From NCBI GenBank assembly GCA_963795665.1, contig CAWCIP010000016.1:37841-101840 (forward strand): a stretch of DNA of 64,000 bases. The letters are read 5' to 3'. Below are positions 1-7,225 of this stretch, in pieces; position 1 is the stretch's first letter, and each line of letters begins with the position of its first letter. A program made the position numbers and the translations under genes. Origin of the DNA: DASUPK01 sp963795665. Lineage in GTDB: Bacteria > Actinomycetota > Thermoleophilia > Solirubrobacterales > 70-9. Below the pieces are notes generated by a model, which was given only the letters and a program-made list of their open reading frames with translations, searched no databases and was not told the origin of the DNA.

Positions 1-81
1 GCTCTCGGTGATCCGGCGGCGGGTCTCCGCCTCGAGCTCGGCTCGGCGCTTCTTGCGGTAGGGACGCTTTTGATCGGACAT
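1..81 (-). CDS. TetR-family transcriptional regulator, N-terminal fragment
   Basis: Only the first 27 codons lie in the window; the gene runs off the left edge. The reverse-strand ATG is at 81-79. The encoded N-terminus is very basic (SDQKRPYRKKRR) and then enters an ETRRRITES helix, which is how the first helix of TetR-type DNA-binding domains usually begins (RxRIxxA). The gene is divergent from the cupin gene and shares with it an 86-bp intergenic region holding a strong promoter and a palindrome that covers this start codon, the usual layout for a local autoregulated repressor. With so few residues seen, the family call is probable, not certain. Confidence 0.6.
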   Translation of the reverse strand, partial: MSDQKRPYRKKRRAELEAETRRRITES

Positions 82-89
82 AGATGTCC
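76..89. promoter_or_regulatory. Palindrome over the TetR start codon, candidate operator
   Basis: GGACAT-AG-ATGTCC is a perfect 6-bp inverted repeat with a 2-bp centre. It covers the TetR-gene start codon (81-79) and ends 9 bp before the -35 box of the cupin promoter. The position suits autorepression and control of the divergent gene. That it is bound by this TetR protein is inference. Confidence 0.4.
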
Positions 90-97
90 TATGAATC

Positions 98-126
98 TTG
101 ACAGATCGATCAGACCTGTGTATATA
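98..126 (+). promoter_or_regulatory. Consensus sigma-70-type promoter of the cupin gene
   Basis: A perfect TTGACA (98-103), a 17-bp spacer and TATATA (121-126) form a near-ideal housekeeping promoter, unusual in such GC-rich DNA. It excludes an in-frame upstream start at 98, because transcription would begin near 132. The Shine-Dalgarno AAGGAG at 152-157 then serves the ATG at 167. The spacer contains the self-complementary GATCGATC. Confidence 0.75.
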
Positions 127-166
127 TTCGCGCGACATCACTGTCCGACTAAAGGAGAAGAAGGCA

Positions 167-673
167 ATGGAAGCCACCAAGGCGAAGGTTGTTGGCCCGA
201 GAGATGGAAAGGCCGGGTTCCTGGGGAGCATCGGCGTCCGATTCATGATCGATGGCGACGAAACCGACCGGGGCTTCTCGCTCGTCGAGCATCCGATGTC
301 CCCGCGCGCTCTGGCCGCGCCGCTGCACAGGCACAACCGCGAGGACGAGTACACCTACGTCCTCGAAGGGAAGGTCGGGGCGCTGCTCGGTGACGAGGTT
401 CTGGTCGCTGAGCCCGGTGACCTGGTCTTCAAGCCTCGCGACCAGTGGCACACCTTCTGGAACGCCGGCGACACTCCCGCGAGGATTCTGGAGATCATCG
501 CTCCGGCGGGCTTCGAGGGCTTCTTCGAGGAGCTCTCGGACATGGGGGGAGCCATGCAGGCCGACCCGCAGGCCCTGGGTGCGCTCTGCCAGCGCTACGA
601 GCTCGAGATGGAGCCCGACAGCATCCCGGGACTGCTGGAGCGCTTCGACCTGGTGATCGGCGAGCCCCTCTAG
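167..673 (+). CDS. Cupin-domain protein
   Basis: A 168-aa single-domain cupin. The metal-site motif HRHNREDEYTYVLEG carries the histidines and glutamate of cupin motif 1, followed by the PGD turn and the second-motif region around DQWHTFWN. Such small cupins bind a metal and act as dioxygenases, isomerases or ligand sensors; the substrate cannot be read here. The start is ATG 167, behind AAGGAG and downstream of the strong promoter at 98-126. The gene is probably controlled by the divergent TetR-type regulator. Its stop codon interlocks with that of the next, convergent gene in CTAG 670-673. Confidence 0.8.
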   Translation: MEATKAKVVGPRDGKAGFLGSIGVRFMIDGDETDRGFSLVEHPMSPRALAAPLHRHNREDEYTYVLEGKVGALLGDEVLVAEPGDLVFKPRDQWHTFWNAGDTPARILEIIAPAGFEGFFEELSDMGGAMQADPQALGALCQRYELEMEPDSIPGLLERFDLVIGEPL

Positions 674-963
674 GGCTCCTCGAGCGCCTCGTTCGCCTCG
701 GACCACCTGCCCGGCGGGACGCGCAGGGCGATGTCGCCCCGCCCGTACTCGTTGAGCGGATGGTCCGAGGTGATCACGGCCTCGTGCCCGGCGTCGGTGA
801 GCTGCTGGCGCCAGGCGCGGGCCGTCTCGAGGTCGTCGAAGTCTCGGACGACGTCCCAGTCGTCATAGCTCGCGTCGCCGACCTTGAGCTCGGCGAGGCC
901 GTCGGGATGGAGCGGATCAGTGCCGACGCCGAGGAGCTCGCGGAACTTGTCGCCGATGCCCAT
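670..963 (-). CDS. Conserved hypothetical protein, 97 aa
   Basis: A small soluble acidic protein with no signal peptide or membrane segment. The middle, roughly residues 40-90 (FDDLETARAWRQQLTDAGHEAVI and on to PPGRWSEANEAL), resembles a short alpha/beta fold of the DUF2007 signal-transducing type, where an alpha helix is followed by a strand and a final helix. The resemblance is weak and no function is proposed. It is the last gene of a minus-strand run that includes the SDR, cyclophilin and zwf, 10 bp after the SDR stop, so it may be cotranscribed with them. Confidence 0.6.
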   Translation of the reverse strand: MGIGDKFRELLGVGTDPLHPDGLAELKVGDASYDDWDVVRDFDDLETARAWRQQLTDAGHEAVITSDHPLNEYGRGDIALRVPPGRWSEANEALEEP

Positions 964-973
964 TGGACGCAGG

Positions 974-1816
974 CTACGCGGCGGTCTGGATGCCCGTTAG
1001 CTCGGCGGAGAGCTCGCGCAGCCGCCGCCGGGCTTCGGGGTCCTCCGCCTGTGGATGCGGCGCCGACTCGCTGGTGCCGTCGAAGTAGTGGCCGTTGACG
1101 CCATCCAGCTCGGGTGAGGCGATCAGCCGCATCGTCGCCTTGACGCCGTCCTCGAGCGGAGTCACGGGCTCGACGCCGGCTCTGCGGACCATGTTGGTCG
1201 GCATGAAGGTGCCGGGATGCAGGCAGTTGGCCGTGACGCCGCTGCCCTCGAGCTCCTCGGCGAGATCGAAGGTGAGCATGACGAGCCCGACCTTGCTCTG
1301 GCCGTAGGCCTGGATGCCGTCGTAGCGCCGCTCCAGCATCACGTCGTCGAAATCGATCGGCGCCTGGCCGGCCGAGGTCACGTTGACGATTCGCGCCGGG
1401 GCGGAGCGCTCGATCAGCGGCAGCAGCATCCGCGTCAGCAGGAAGGGTGCGAGGTAGTTGACCGCGAAGCGCAGCTCGTAGCCGTCGCCACTCTCCTCGC
1501 GATCCCCGTCCCCTCGCTCGGCGGCCCCCTCGGCCGTGGTCCCGATCCCCGCGTTGTTGACGAGCACGTCGATGCGGTCCTCGTCGAGCAGTGAGTCGGC
1601 CAGATCGCGCACCTCGTCGAGCGAGGAGAGGTCCGCCCTGCGCCACTGGAGCTCGCCTGTCGAGCGGGGGCGCAGCTCCTCGAGCAGCGCCTGGCCCTTC
1701 TGTTCGTCCCGACCGTGCAGGATCAGGCGGCCCGCGCCGGGCGCCAGCTCCGAGGCGAGGGCCTTCCCGAGGCCGTCCGTCGCCCCGGTGATCACGATCG
1801 TGCGCCCTTCAGCCAC
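974..1816 (-). CDS. Short-chain dehydrogenase/reductase
   Basis: A 280-aa classical-length SDR. It has the cofactor-binding TGATDGLG glycine motif near the N-terminus, NNAG in the fourth strand region, and the catalytic YxxxK as YGQSK, so it is likely an active NAD(P)-dependent oxidoreductase. The overall pattern, with a long insertion before the serine and a late Tyr/Lys, is that of the retinol-dehydrogenase/protochlorophyllide-reductase-like group. The start is GTG 1816, preceded by a purine-rich GGGGAAGG/GGCAGGGA stretch; longer frames upstream run into the cyclophilin gene. Cyclophilin lies 29 bp upstream on the same strand. Confidence 0.85.
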   Translation of the reverse strand: MAEGRTIVITGATDGLGKALASELAPGAGRLILHGRDEQKGQALLEELRPRSTGELQWRRADLSSLDEVRDLADSLLDEDRIDVLVNNAGIGTTAEGAAERGDGDREESGDGYELRFAVNYLAPFLLTRMLLPLIERSAPARIVNVTSAGQAPIDFDDVMLERRYDGIQAYGQSKVGLVMLTFDLAEELEGSGVTANCLHPGTFMPTNMVRRAGVEPVTPLEDGVKATMRLIASPELDGVNGHYFDGTSESAPHPQAEDPEARRRLRELSAELTGIQTAA

Positions 1817-1845
1817 GGTCCCTGCCTTCCCCCGGCGCCACCGGG

Positions 1846-2304
1846 CTAATCGCTCAGTTCGACCTTCTCGATCACCTGCGGCTGGCTCGGCTTGTCGCCT
1901 GCGCCGGTGTCGGTCCCCTCGATCGCGTCGACCGCGTCCATGCCGTCGGTGACCTCCCCGAAGACTGTGTGCTTGCCGTCGAGCCAGGGCGCGGCGTCGG
2001 TGGTGACGATGAAGAACTGGGAGCCGTTGGTGTTCGGCCCGGCGTTGGCCATCGCCAGGGCGCCGCGGACGATCTTGTGCTGGTTGAACTCGTCCTCGAA
2101 GGTGTAGCCGGGGCCGCCGGTCCCGGTTCCCTCCGGGCAGCCACCCTGGATCATGAAGTCCTTGATGACGCGGTGAAAGGTCAACCCGTCGTAGAAGCCG
2201 TCGCCGGCCAGCTTGCGGAAGTTCTCGACGGTCTTGGGCGCGTCCTCGTCGAAGAACTGGACGGTGATCGGGCCCGCGTTGGTCTGGAGGGTGGCCTGCG
2301 ACAC
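1846..2304 (-). CDS. Cyclophilin-type peptidyl-prolyl cis-trans isomerase
   Basis: A 152-aa single-domain cyclophilin with no signal peptide, so cytoplasmic. The conserved blocks are all visible: TFHRVIKDFMIQGGCP with the catalytic Arg and Phe, GSQFFI with the Gln and Phe of the pocket, and WLDGKHTVFG with the drug-binding Trp. It accelerates proline isomerisation in folding proteins. The start is GTG 2304. The hexamer TAGGGT lies 6 nt upstream (2311-2316), so the mRNA is probably leaderless from its own promoter, although zwf1 is upstream on the same strand. Confidence 0.9.
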   Translation of the reverse strand: MSQATLQTNAGPITVQFFDEDAPKTVENFRKLAGDGFYDGLTFHRVIKDFMIQGGCPEGTGTGGPGYTFEDEFNQHKIVRGALAMANAGPNTNGSQFFIVTTDAAPWLDGKHTVFGEVTDGMDAVDAIEGTDTGAGDKPSQPQVIEKVELSD

Positions 2305-2337
2305 GTCTCCACCCTAACGAGGTGACGGCTTCGCCAT

Positions 2338-2413
2338 CAGGTCGCGGCAGCATGCGGCCGCCCCACATAAGTCGCTCCGGGCTTCGCCCTCCGCTCCAAA
2401 GTGGAGCGACCTG
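2338..2413. repeat. Nested inverted repeats between zwf1 and cyclophilin
   Basis: The gap holds several mutually exclusive inverted repeats. GTCGCTCC (2371-2378) pairs with GGAGCGAC (2403-2410); CGCTCC (2392-2397) pairs with GGAGCG (2403-2408); GGGC-TTC-GCCC (2380-2390) is an inner hairpin; and outer arms CAGGTCGC (2338-2345) and GCGACCTG (2406-2413) also match. In RNA from zwf1 these could form alternative structures acting as a terminator or mRNA-stabilising element. There is no U-tract. It may also be a dispersed intergenic repeat. Confidence 0.5.
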
Positions 2414-2420
2414 GCTGCCG

Positions 2421-3872
2421 CTAGCCTGCGCCGACGGCCTCGAGAGGACCCTCCGACACCCACGGCCGCCTCCAGCCGCCGTAGCCGTGCATGAGGTTCG
2501 ACGCGCCCTCCGGCCCCCAGCTCCCCTTGCGGTAGGGCTCCAGGGCACACGGGTTGTCGATCAGCGGCTGCACGATCCGCCACGTCTCCAGCACGCTGTC
2601 CTCGCGCGCGAAGCTCTGCTGATCTCCGGCCAGCGCGTCGCCGAGCAGCCGCTCGTAGGGCCCGGGCTGTCCTCCGAACTGCTGATGGAAGAGTAGGTCG
2701 AGATGAACCCGCCGCAGGGATTCCTCGCCGGGCGACTTGGCCTCGAGCAGGACGCTGGCGCCGGGGTCGGGGTCGATGCGGACGACGAACTCGTCCGTCG
2801 CCGGCGAGGGGCCTCCGCCGATCCCGATCGGCGGGGGGTTCTGGAGGATCACGCGGACCTCGGTGACCTTCTCGGCGAGCTCCTTGCCGGCCCGGATGAA
2901 GAACGGGACCCCTGACCAGCGCCAGTTCTGGATGTCGAGCCGCAGGCCGACGAAGGTCTCGGTACTGGACTTGGGGTCGACCCCGTCGATCTCGCGGTAG
3001 TCCTCGTACTGCCCGCGCACGTAGCGGTTCGGGTTGATGTCCGGGATCGCCTTGAAGAGGTCGAGCTTGGCGTCGCGGATCGGGTCAGGGTCGGCGCCGG
3101 CGGAGGGCGGCTCCATCCCCACCAGCGCCAGCACCTGGAGCAGGTGGTTCTGGACCACGTCGCGGAGGCATCCCACGGCGTCATAGAAGCTGCCGCGATC
3201 ATCGACGCCGAAGTCCTCGGCCATCGTGATCTGCACGGACTCGACGTAGCGGCGATTCCAGATCGGCTCGAACATCGAGTTGGCGAACCGCAGGTAGGTG
3301 ATGTCCATCACCGGCTCCTTGCCGAGGAAGTGGTCGATCCGGTAGATCTGGTCCTCCTCCAGGACCTCGTGTATCTGGTCGTTGAGCTCGATGGCCGACT
3401 GAAGGTCGTGCCCGAAGGGCTTCTCGATCACGACCCGGGCGTCTTCCGTCAGTCCCGCGCTCCCCAGCTGCTCGATGACCGGGGCGAACAGCGAGGGCGG
3501 GATCTCGAGGTAGAAGACCGGATGCTTGGCGAAGGAGAGCTTCTTCTTGAGCCGCTCGTAGGTGTCCTTCTCGCCGTAGTCGCCCGGGACGTAGGAGAGC
3601 TTCTCCTTGAACTTCTTGAAGACGTCCTCGTCGATCTCCGGGGCACCCTCCTCGGAGGTCGACTCGATGGCCTCGCGCGCGTGGTCGTGACATTGATCGT
3701 CGGTCCAGTCGTTTCGGGCGACGCCGATCACGGGCACGTCGAGCGTTCCGTTCTTGAAGAGGCTGTAGAGCGCTTTGAAGGTCATCTTCTTCGCCAGGTC
3801 CCCGGTGATCCCGAAGATCACCAGCGCATCGGCGGGTGGGCCGATCTTCCTGCCGTCGGATGCCTTCGCCAC
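2421..3872 (-). CDS. zwf: Glucose-6-phosphate 1-dehydrogenase (zwf1)
   Basis: A 483-aa full-length enzyme that oxidises glucose 6-phosphate to 6-phosphogluconolactone, making NADPH. The Rossmann motif GITGDLAKK is at residues 21-29, EKPFGHD at about 150-156, and the G6P-binding signature RIDHFLGKE at 178-186 with its essential lysine intact (K185). The catalytic-base region RDVVQNHLLQ is also present. The start is GTG 3872; TAGGTT stands 7 nt upstream (3885-3880), so translation is probably leaderless. It is divergent from gnd-pgl across 59 bp, giving all three steps of the oxidative pentose phosphate pathway. A second, altered copy lies at 22782-24179. Confidence 0.95.
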   Translation of the reverse strand: MAKASDGRKIGPPADALVIFGITGDLAKKMTFKALYSLFKNGTLDVPVIGVARNDWTDDQCHDHAREAIESTSEEGAPEIDEDVFKKFKEKLSYVPGDYGEKDTYERLKKKLSFAKHPVFYLEIPPSLFAPVIEQLGSAGLTEDARVVIEKPFGHDLQSAIELNDQIHEVLEEDQIYRIDHFLGKEPVMDITYLRFANSMFEPIWNRRYVESVQITMAEDFGVDDRGSFYDAVGCLRDVVQNHLLQVLALVGMEPPSAGADPDPIRDAKLDLFKAIPDINPNRYVRGQYEDYREIDGVDPKSSTETFVGLRLDIQNWRWSGVPFFIRAGKELAEKVTEVRVILQNPPPIGIGGGPSPATDEFVVRIDPDPGASVLLEAKSPGEESLRRVHLDLLFHQQFGGQPGPYERLLGDALAGDQQSFAREDSVLETWRIVQPLIDNPCALEPYRKGSWGPEGASNLMHGYGGWRRPWVSEGPLEAVGAG

Positions 3873-3931
3873 GTTCGGGAACCTACTGGACGGGAATAGG
3901 ATGCTCGCGTCAACGACGAAGGAGAGGACGC

Positions 3932-4951
3932 ATGGCCCAGCTCGGAATGGTCGGCCTCGGCAGGATGGGAGCGAACCTGGTCCGGCGTCTGATGCGCGAC
4001 GGCCACGACTGCGTCGTCTACGACGTCAACGCCGACCCGATCAAGCAGCTGGAGGGCGAGGGTGCCACGGGCGCCGGCTCGCTCAAGGAGCTGGCCGAGA
4101 AGCTGGACGCCCCCCGGGCGGTCTGGATCATGGTTCCAGCCGGCGACATCACCGAGTCGACCGTCAAGGAGGTCGCCGAAGTGCTGGATAAGGGCGACGC
4201 GATCATCGACGGCGGCAACTCCTACTACCGCGACGACATCCGGCGCTCGCAGATGGTGGGCGAGAAGGGCGTCGACTACATCGACTGCGGGACCAGCGGA
4301 GGCGTCTTCGGCCTCGACCGCGGCTTCTGCCTGATGATCGGCGGCCCGGATGAGGCGGTCGAACGCCTCGACCCCATCTTCAAGACCATCGCACCCGGCG
4401 TCGATTCCGCCGAGCGCACACCGGGTCGCAGCGGGGACCCGGACACCGCCGAGAATGGCTACCTGCACTGCGGGCCGAACGGCGCCGGCCACTTCGTGAA
4501 GATGGTCCACAACGGGATCGAATACGGCGTGATGGCTGCGTACGCCGAGGGGCTGAACATCCTCAACAACGCGAACGCGGGGAAGGTGAAGCGCGAGATG
4601 GACGCCGAGACCGCTCCACTCGAGCACCCCGAGTACTACCAGTACGACCTGGACATCCCGCAGGTTGCCGAGGTCTGGCGCAGGGGGAGCGTGATCGGCT
4701 CCTGGCTCCTGGACCTGACCGCCGCCTCGCTGCAGGAGTCCCACGATCTCTCTGACTTCGAAGGCCGGGTCTCGGACTCCGGCGAGGGCCGCTGGACCTC
4801 GATCGCCGCGATCGAGGAGGGGGTGCCCGCCGGCGTGCTCACCACCGCGCTGTACGAGCGCTTCGCCTCACGCGACCTCGACGACTTCGCCGACCGGGTG
4901 CTGTCGGCGATGCGGTACCAGTTCGGCGGGCACAAGGAGAAGCCGAAGTGA
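3932..4951 (+). CDS. gnd: 6-phosphogluconate dehydrogenase, decarboxylating
   Basis: A 339-aa protein of the short Gnd/YqeC type, shorter than the 470-aa E. coli type. MVGLGRMGANLVRRL at the N-terminus is the NADP-binding GxGxxG fold. GTSGGVFGLDRGFCLMIGG is the substrate-binding block and GHFVKMVHNGIEYG contains the catalytic lysine of the family. It converts 6-phosphogluconate to ribulose 5-phosphate, CO2 and NAD(P)H. The start ATG 3932 has AAGGAGAGG at 3919-3927; TAGGAT at 3896-3901 is a plausible -10, giving a short leader. Its TGA overlaps the pgl GTG by 4 nt, so the two are translationally coupled. Confidence 0.93.
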   Translation: MAQLGMVGLGRMGANLVRRLMRDGHDCVVYDVNADPIKQLEGEGATGAGSLKELAEKLDAPRAVWIMVPAGDITESTVKEVAEVLDKGDAIIDGGNSYYRDDIRRSQMVGEKGVDYIDCGTSGGVFGLDRGFCLMIGGPDEAVERLDPIFKTIAPGVDSAERTPGRSGDPDTAENGYLHCGPNGAGHFVKMVHNGIEYGVMAAYAEGLNILNNANAGKVKREMDAETAPLEHPEYYQYDLDIPQVAEVWRRGSVIGSWLLDLTAASLQESHDLSDFEGRVSDSGEGRWTSIAAIEEGVPAGVLTTALYERFASRDLDDFADRVLSAMRYQFGGHKEKPK

Positions 4952-5628
4952 GCAGTCCTCACCGGCTCGAGGTGCTCGACACTCCCGATGCGGTTCACGA
5001 GCGCGGGGCGGAGCTGCTCGCCGAGGCGGCCAAGCAGGCGGTCGCCGAGCGGGGCGGGGCCGAGCTCGCGGTCAGCGGTGGGAGCGATCCGTGGCCGATG
5101 TTCTCCCAGCTCGAGGACCTGTTCGGCGACTGGGACAAGGCCGAGGTCTTCCAGGTCGACGAGCGGGTCGCCCCGGCAGGCGATGACCAGCGCAACCTCA
5201 CACACCTGATCGAGAGCCTCTCGATCGGCGCCCAGGGGAGCATCAGGCCGATGCCGGTCACCGATGAGGACCTGGACGCCGCTGCAGCGCGCTACGCCGA
5301 GTCCCTCCCGGAGCGGCTCGACATAGCCCATCTCGGCATCGGGCCGGACGGGCACACCGCCTCACTCGTACCCGGGGACCCTGTGCTGGAGGTGACGGAT
5401 CGCCGGGTCGCCGTCACCTCCGGCGAGTACCAGGGCGTCCGCCGGATGACCCTCACCTACCCCGAGATCGAGAGTGTCCGCAGCCTGCTCTGGGTCGTCA
5501 CCGGCGAGTCCAAGGTCGACGCACTGGCGAAGCTGATCGCCCAGGACCCGTCGACCCCTTCAGGCCGAGTCCAGCCGGGCGGCAACTCGCTGATCCTGGC
5601 GGACCGCGCCGCGGCGCCCGACGCCTAG
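4948..5628 (+). CDS. pgl: 6-phosphogluconolactonase
   Basis: A 226-aa DevB/Pgl-type lactonase that hydrolyses 6-phosphoglucono-delta-lactone between Zwf and Gnd. The family signature GIGPDGHTASLVPG is present at about residues 131-144, as are the VDERV block and the C-terminal KVDALAK region. The GTG start at 4948 shares a GTGA with the gnd stop. The TAG stop interlocks with that of the convergent OsmC gene in CTAG 5625-5628, leaving no room for a separate terminator between the two genes. Confidence 0.92.
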   Translation: MSSPHRLEVLDTPDAVHERGAELLAEAAKQAVAERGGAELAVSGGSDPWPMFSQLEDLFGDWDKAEVFQVDERVAPAGDDQRNLTHLIESLSIGAQGSIRPMPVTDEDLDAAAARYAESLPERLDIAHLGIGPDGHTASLVPGDPVLEVTDRRVAVTSGEYQGVRRMTLTYPEIESVRSLLWVVTGESKVDALAKLIAQDPSTPSGRVQPGGNSLILADRAAAPDA

Positions 5629-6068
5629 GTCGGGGCTCCGGCCTTCAGCCTTGCGCTGAGCTCAATCTCCTTGACCCCGGCGAGCGCCCGGGAGACGGCG
5701 CAGCCGCCCCGTGCATCCTCCGCCTGCTGCTCGAAGGTCGCCTGGTCGATTCCGGGCACGTCCCCCTCCGTCTCCAGCTTGATGTTGTCGATCGTGGGGA
5801 GGCCGTCGACATTGCGGATCTGAACCCGTGCCGTCGTCTTGATCGAGTTGGGCGCGTGCCCGGCCTCGGTGAGCTGGGCGCTCAGCGCCATCGAGAAGCA
5901 GCCGGCGTGAGCTGCAGCGATCAGCTCTTCGGGGTTGGTGCCGTCGCCCTCCTCGAACCGCGACGCGAACGAGTAGTCGCCGCTCCAGACGCCGTCGCCG
6001 ACCGTCACGGTTCCGGAGCCGTCCATCAGGTTTCCGTTCCACTGTGCACTTCCGTTGCGAGTCGCCAC
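5625..6068 (-). CDS. OsmC/Ohr-family peroxiredoxin
   Basis: A 147-aa OsmC-type protein. The two redox cysteines are in HAGCFSMALS and GGCAVSRAL, the expected spacing for the thiol pair that reduces organic hydroperoxides. It lacks the Ohr-specific sequence context, so the OsmC branch is favoured; the SRFEEGDGTNPEELIAAAHAGC block is typical. The start ATG 6068 has an AAGGAGGCGG Shine-Dalgarno. A 7-bp inverted repeat, CCGCCTC (6071-6077) and GAGGCGG (6106-6112), includes the Shine-Dalgarno; this may be chance. It is probably an oxidative-stress gene with its own promoter. Confidence 0.88.
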   Translation of the reverse strand: MATRNGSAQWNGNLMDGSGTVTVGDGVWSGDYSFASRFEEGDGTNPEELIAAAHAGCFSMALSAQLTEAGHAPNSIKTTARVQIRNVDGLPTIDNIKLETEGDVPGIDQATFEQQAEDARGGCAVSRALAGVKEIELSARLKAGAPT

Positions 6069-6132
6069 ATCCGCCTCCTTGTTCGTCTCCCCCTTTCACC
6101 GTAGCGAGGCGGCTCTCTCGGCTCAGACGGGT

Positions 6133-6861
6133 CTAGTACTCGTCGTGGTACCTGACCCAGAGCGGCTCGTCGGGCGGCTCGTTCCGCCCGGCCGGAGTGC
6201 GGTCGAGCAGGGCGTAGTAGGACATCGCCGGTCCCTCCAGGCCGCGCGACGTGGTCGTGTAGGTCCCGTAGACGTCGCCGTCGTCGAGCGCGAAGACGCT
6301 CAGTCCCGGGCCCTCGGCGACGTAGCCGGCCGCGTCGGTGCCGCACATCTCCGCGTTCTGGGTGACGGTGAGGGGGATCTGGCCGCTCTCCAGGAACGGC
6401 TTGAGCTCCTCCTCGGTGTGGAAGTAGCCGAGGTCGCGGTGGAAGTCGGTCTCGGCCGAGACCCAGTCGAACTCCCAGCCCATCCGGTCGCGGAAGGCGA
6501 GCAGCTTCTCGAGCGGGGCACGTGAGGAGCAGATCAGGGTCGTGTCGCGGGCGCCGAGGTGGGCCACCTGCCCGGTGAGGCTGTCGGCGATCGAGGAGCA
6601 GACCGGGCAGCCGGTCTCGTAGGTGGGGCCGAACATGAAGTGGTAGATGATCAGCTGGGAGCGGCCGTCGAAGAGGTCGGCCAGCGACTTGGTCCCGTCC
6701 TCGGTCTCGAAGCTGTAGTCCTTCTCGACCTTCATCCATGGCAGCTCCTGCCGCTTCTTCGTCAGCTCGTCGCCGCGGCGGGTGAGCTCCTTCTCCTCGG
6801 CCAGCAGCGCTTCGCGCTCGGCCCGCCACTCTTCTCGCGTCACAACTCTGTGGTCCGGCAT
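6133..6861 (-). CDS. DUF899 family thioredoxin-like protein (copy 1)
   Basis: A 242-aa member of the DUF899 family, a thioredoxin-fold group without a defined substrate. The N-terminal third is charged and helical, followed by the conserved KDYSFETEDG block, YHFMFGP, and a CPVC motif in the expected active-site position. ATG 6861 is preferred over the GTG just before it because AGGAGG then has a 6-nt spacing. It is divergent from an ArsR-family gene whose operator and start codon lie 50 bp away. A paralogue follows at 7681, so the ArsR protein may control both. Confidence 0.85.
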   Translation of the reverse strand: MPDHRVVTREEWRAEREALLAEEKELTRRGDELTKKRQELPWMKVEKDYSFETEDGTKSLADLFDGRSQLIIYHFMFGPTYETGCPVCSSIADSLTGQVAHLGARDTTLICSSRAPLEKLLAFRDRMGWEFDWVSAETDFHRDLGYFHTEEELKPFLESGQIPLTVTQNAEMCGTDAAGYVAEGPGLSVFALDDGDVYGTYTTTSRGLEGPAMSYYALLDRTPAGRNEPPDEPLWVRYHDEY

Positions 6862-6896
6862 CACGGTCCTCCTGTGGTCGGTTCGACGTTCTCCCG

Positions 6897-6920
6897 TATA
6901 TAGTTAGCAAAATGGCTAAC
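6897..6920. promoter_or_regulatory. ArsR promoter and operator over the start codon
   Basis: TATAGT (6899-6904), within TATATAGT, stands 7 nt before ATG 6912, the spacing of a leaderless mRNA. GTTAGC (6903-6908), six bases, then GCTAAC (6915-6920) is a perfect inverted repeat that contains the start codon and overlaps the -10 end. A regulator bound here would block both initiation and early elongation. TATATA is self-complementary, so a divergent -10 for the DUF899 gene is possible. Confidence 0.6.
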
Positions 6921-7223
6921 GATGTGTTCAAAGCCCTCGCGCACCCCCTCCGCCGCGACATCGTCGAGCGCCTCAGCGGCGGCACGGCCACGGTCGGCGA
7001 GGTGACCCGGGACTTCGGCGTCTCGAAGCCGACCATATCGAGGCACCTGAGGATGCTCGAGGAGGCCGGCGTCGTCACCCGCGTGATCGACGGCCGCAAC
7101 CATCGCCTCGCGCTGCGGCCGGAGACGCTTGCCGAGACCTCCGATTGGATAGACATCCAGCGAGCTCGCTGGGAGCGGCTGTTCGACGTGGTCGGCGAGT
7201 ATCTCGAGGAGCGAAAGGAGTGA
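6912..7223 (+). CDS. ArsR-family winged-helix transcriptional repressor
   Basis: A 103-aa HTH protein. FKALAHPLRRDIVERL opens the domain and VSKPTISRHLRMLEEAGVV is the recognition helix and wing start, both very typical of ArsR. There are no cysteine pairs, so it is not a metal sensor of the classical CxC type. It belongs to the group often encoded beside SRPBCC/AHSA1 proteins. The start ATG 6912 has no Shine-Dalgarno but a -10 hexamer 7 nt upstream. It is followed immediately by the SRPBCC gene, suggesting it senses a condition or small molecule linked to the SRPBCC and DUF899 proteins. The ligand is unknown. Confidence 0.9.
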   Translation: MANDVFKALAHPLRRDIVERLSGGTATVGEVTRDFGVSKPTISRHLRMLEEAGVVTRVIDGRNHRLALRPETLAETSDWIDIQRARWERLFDVVGEYLEERKE

Positions 7224-7225
7224 GG

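Noticed and set aside
98..166. Upstream ATG at 98 for the cupin gene
   Set aside because: It coincides with the -35 box of the strong promoter; a transcript would begin downstream of it, and ATG 167 has a good Shine-Dalgarno.
1817..2548. Upstream extension of the first SDR frame through cyclophilin
   Set aside because: It overlaps the complete cyclophilin gene in another frame; SDR homology begins at GTG 1816.
6071..6112. 7-bp inverted repeat around the OsmC Shine-Dalgarno as a riboswitch
   Set aside because: Short arms, 28-nt loop and one arm is the Shine-Dalgarno itself; more likely chance in GC-rich DNA.
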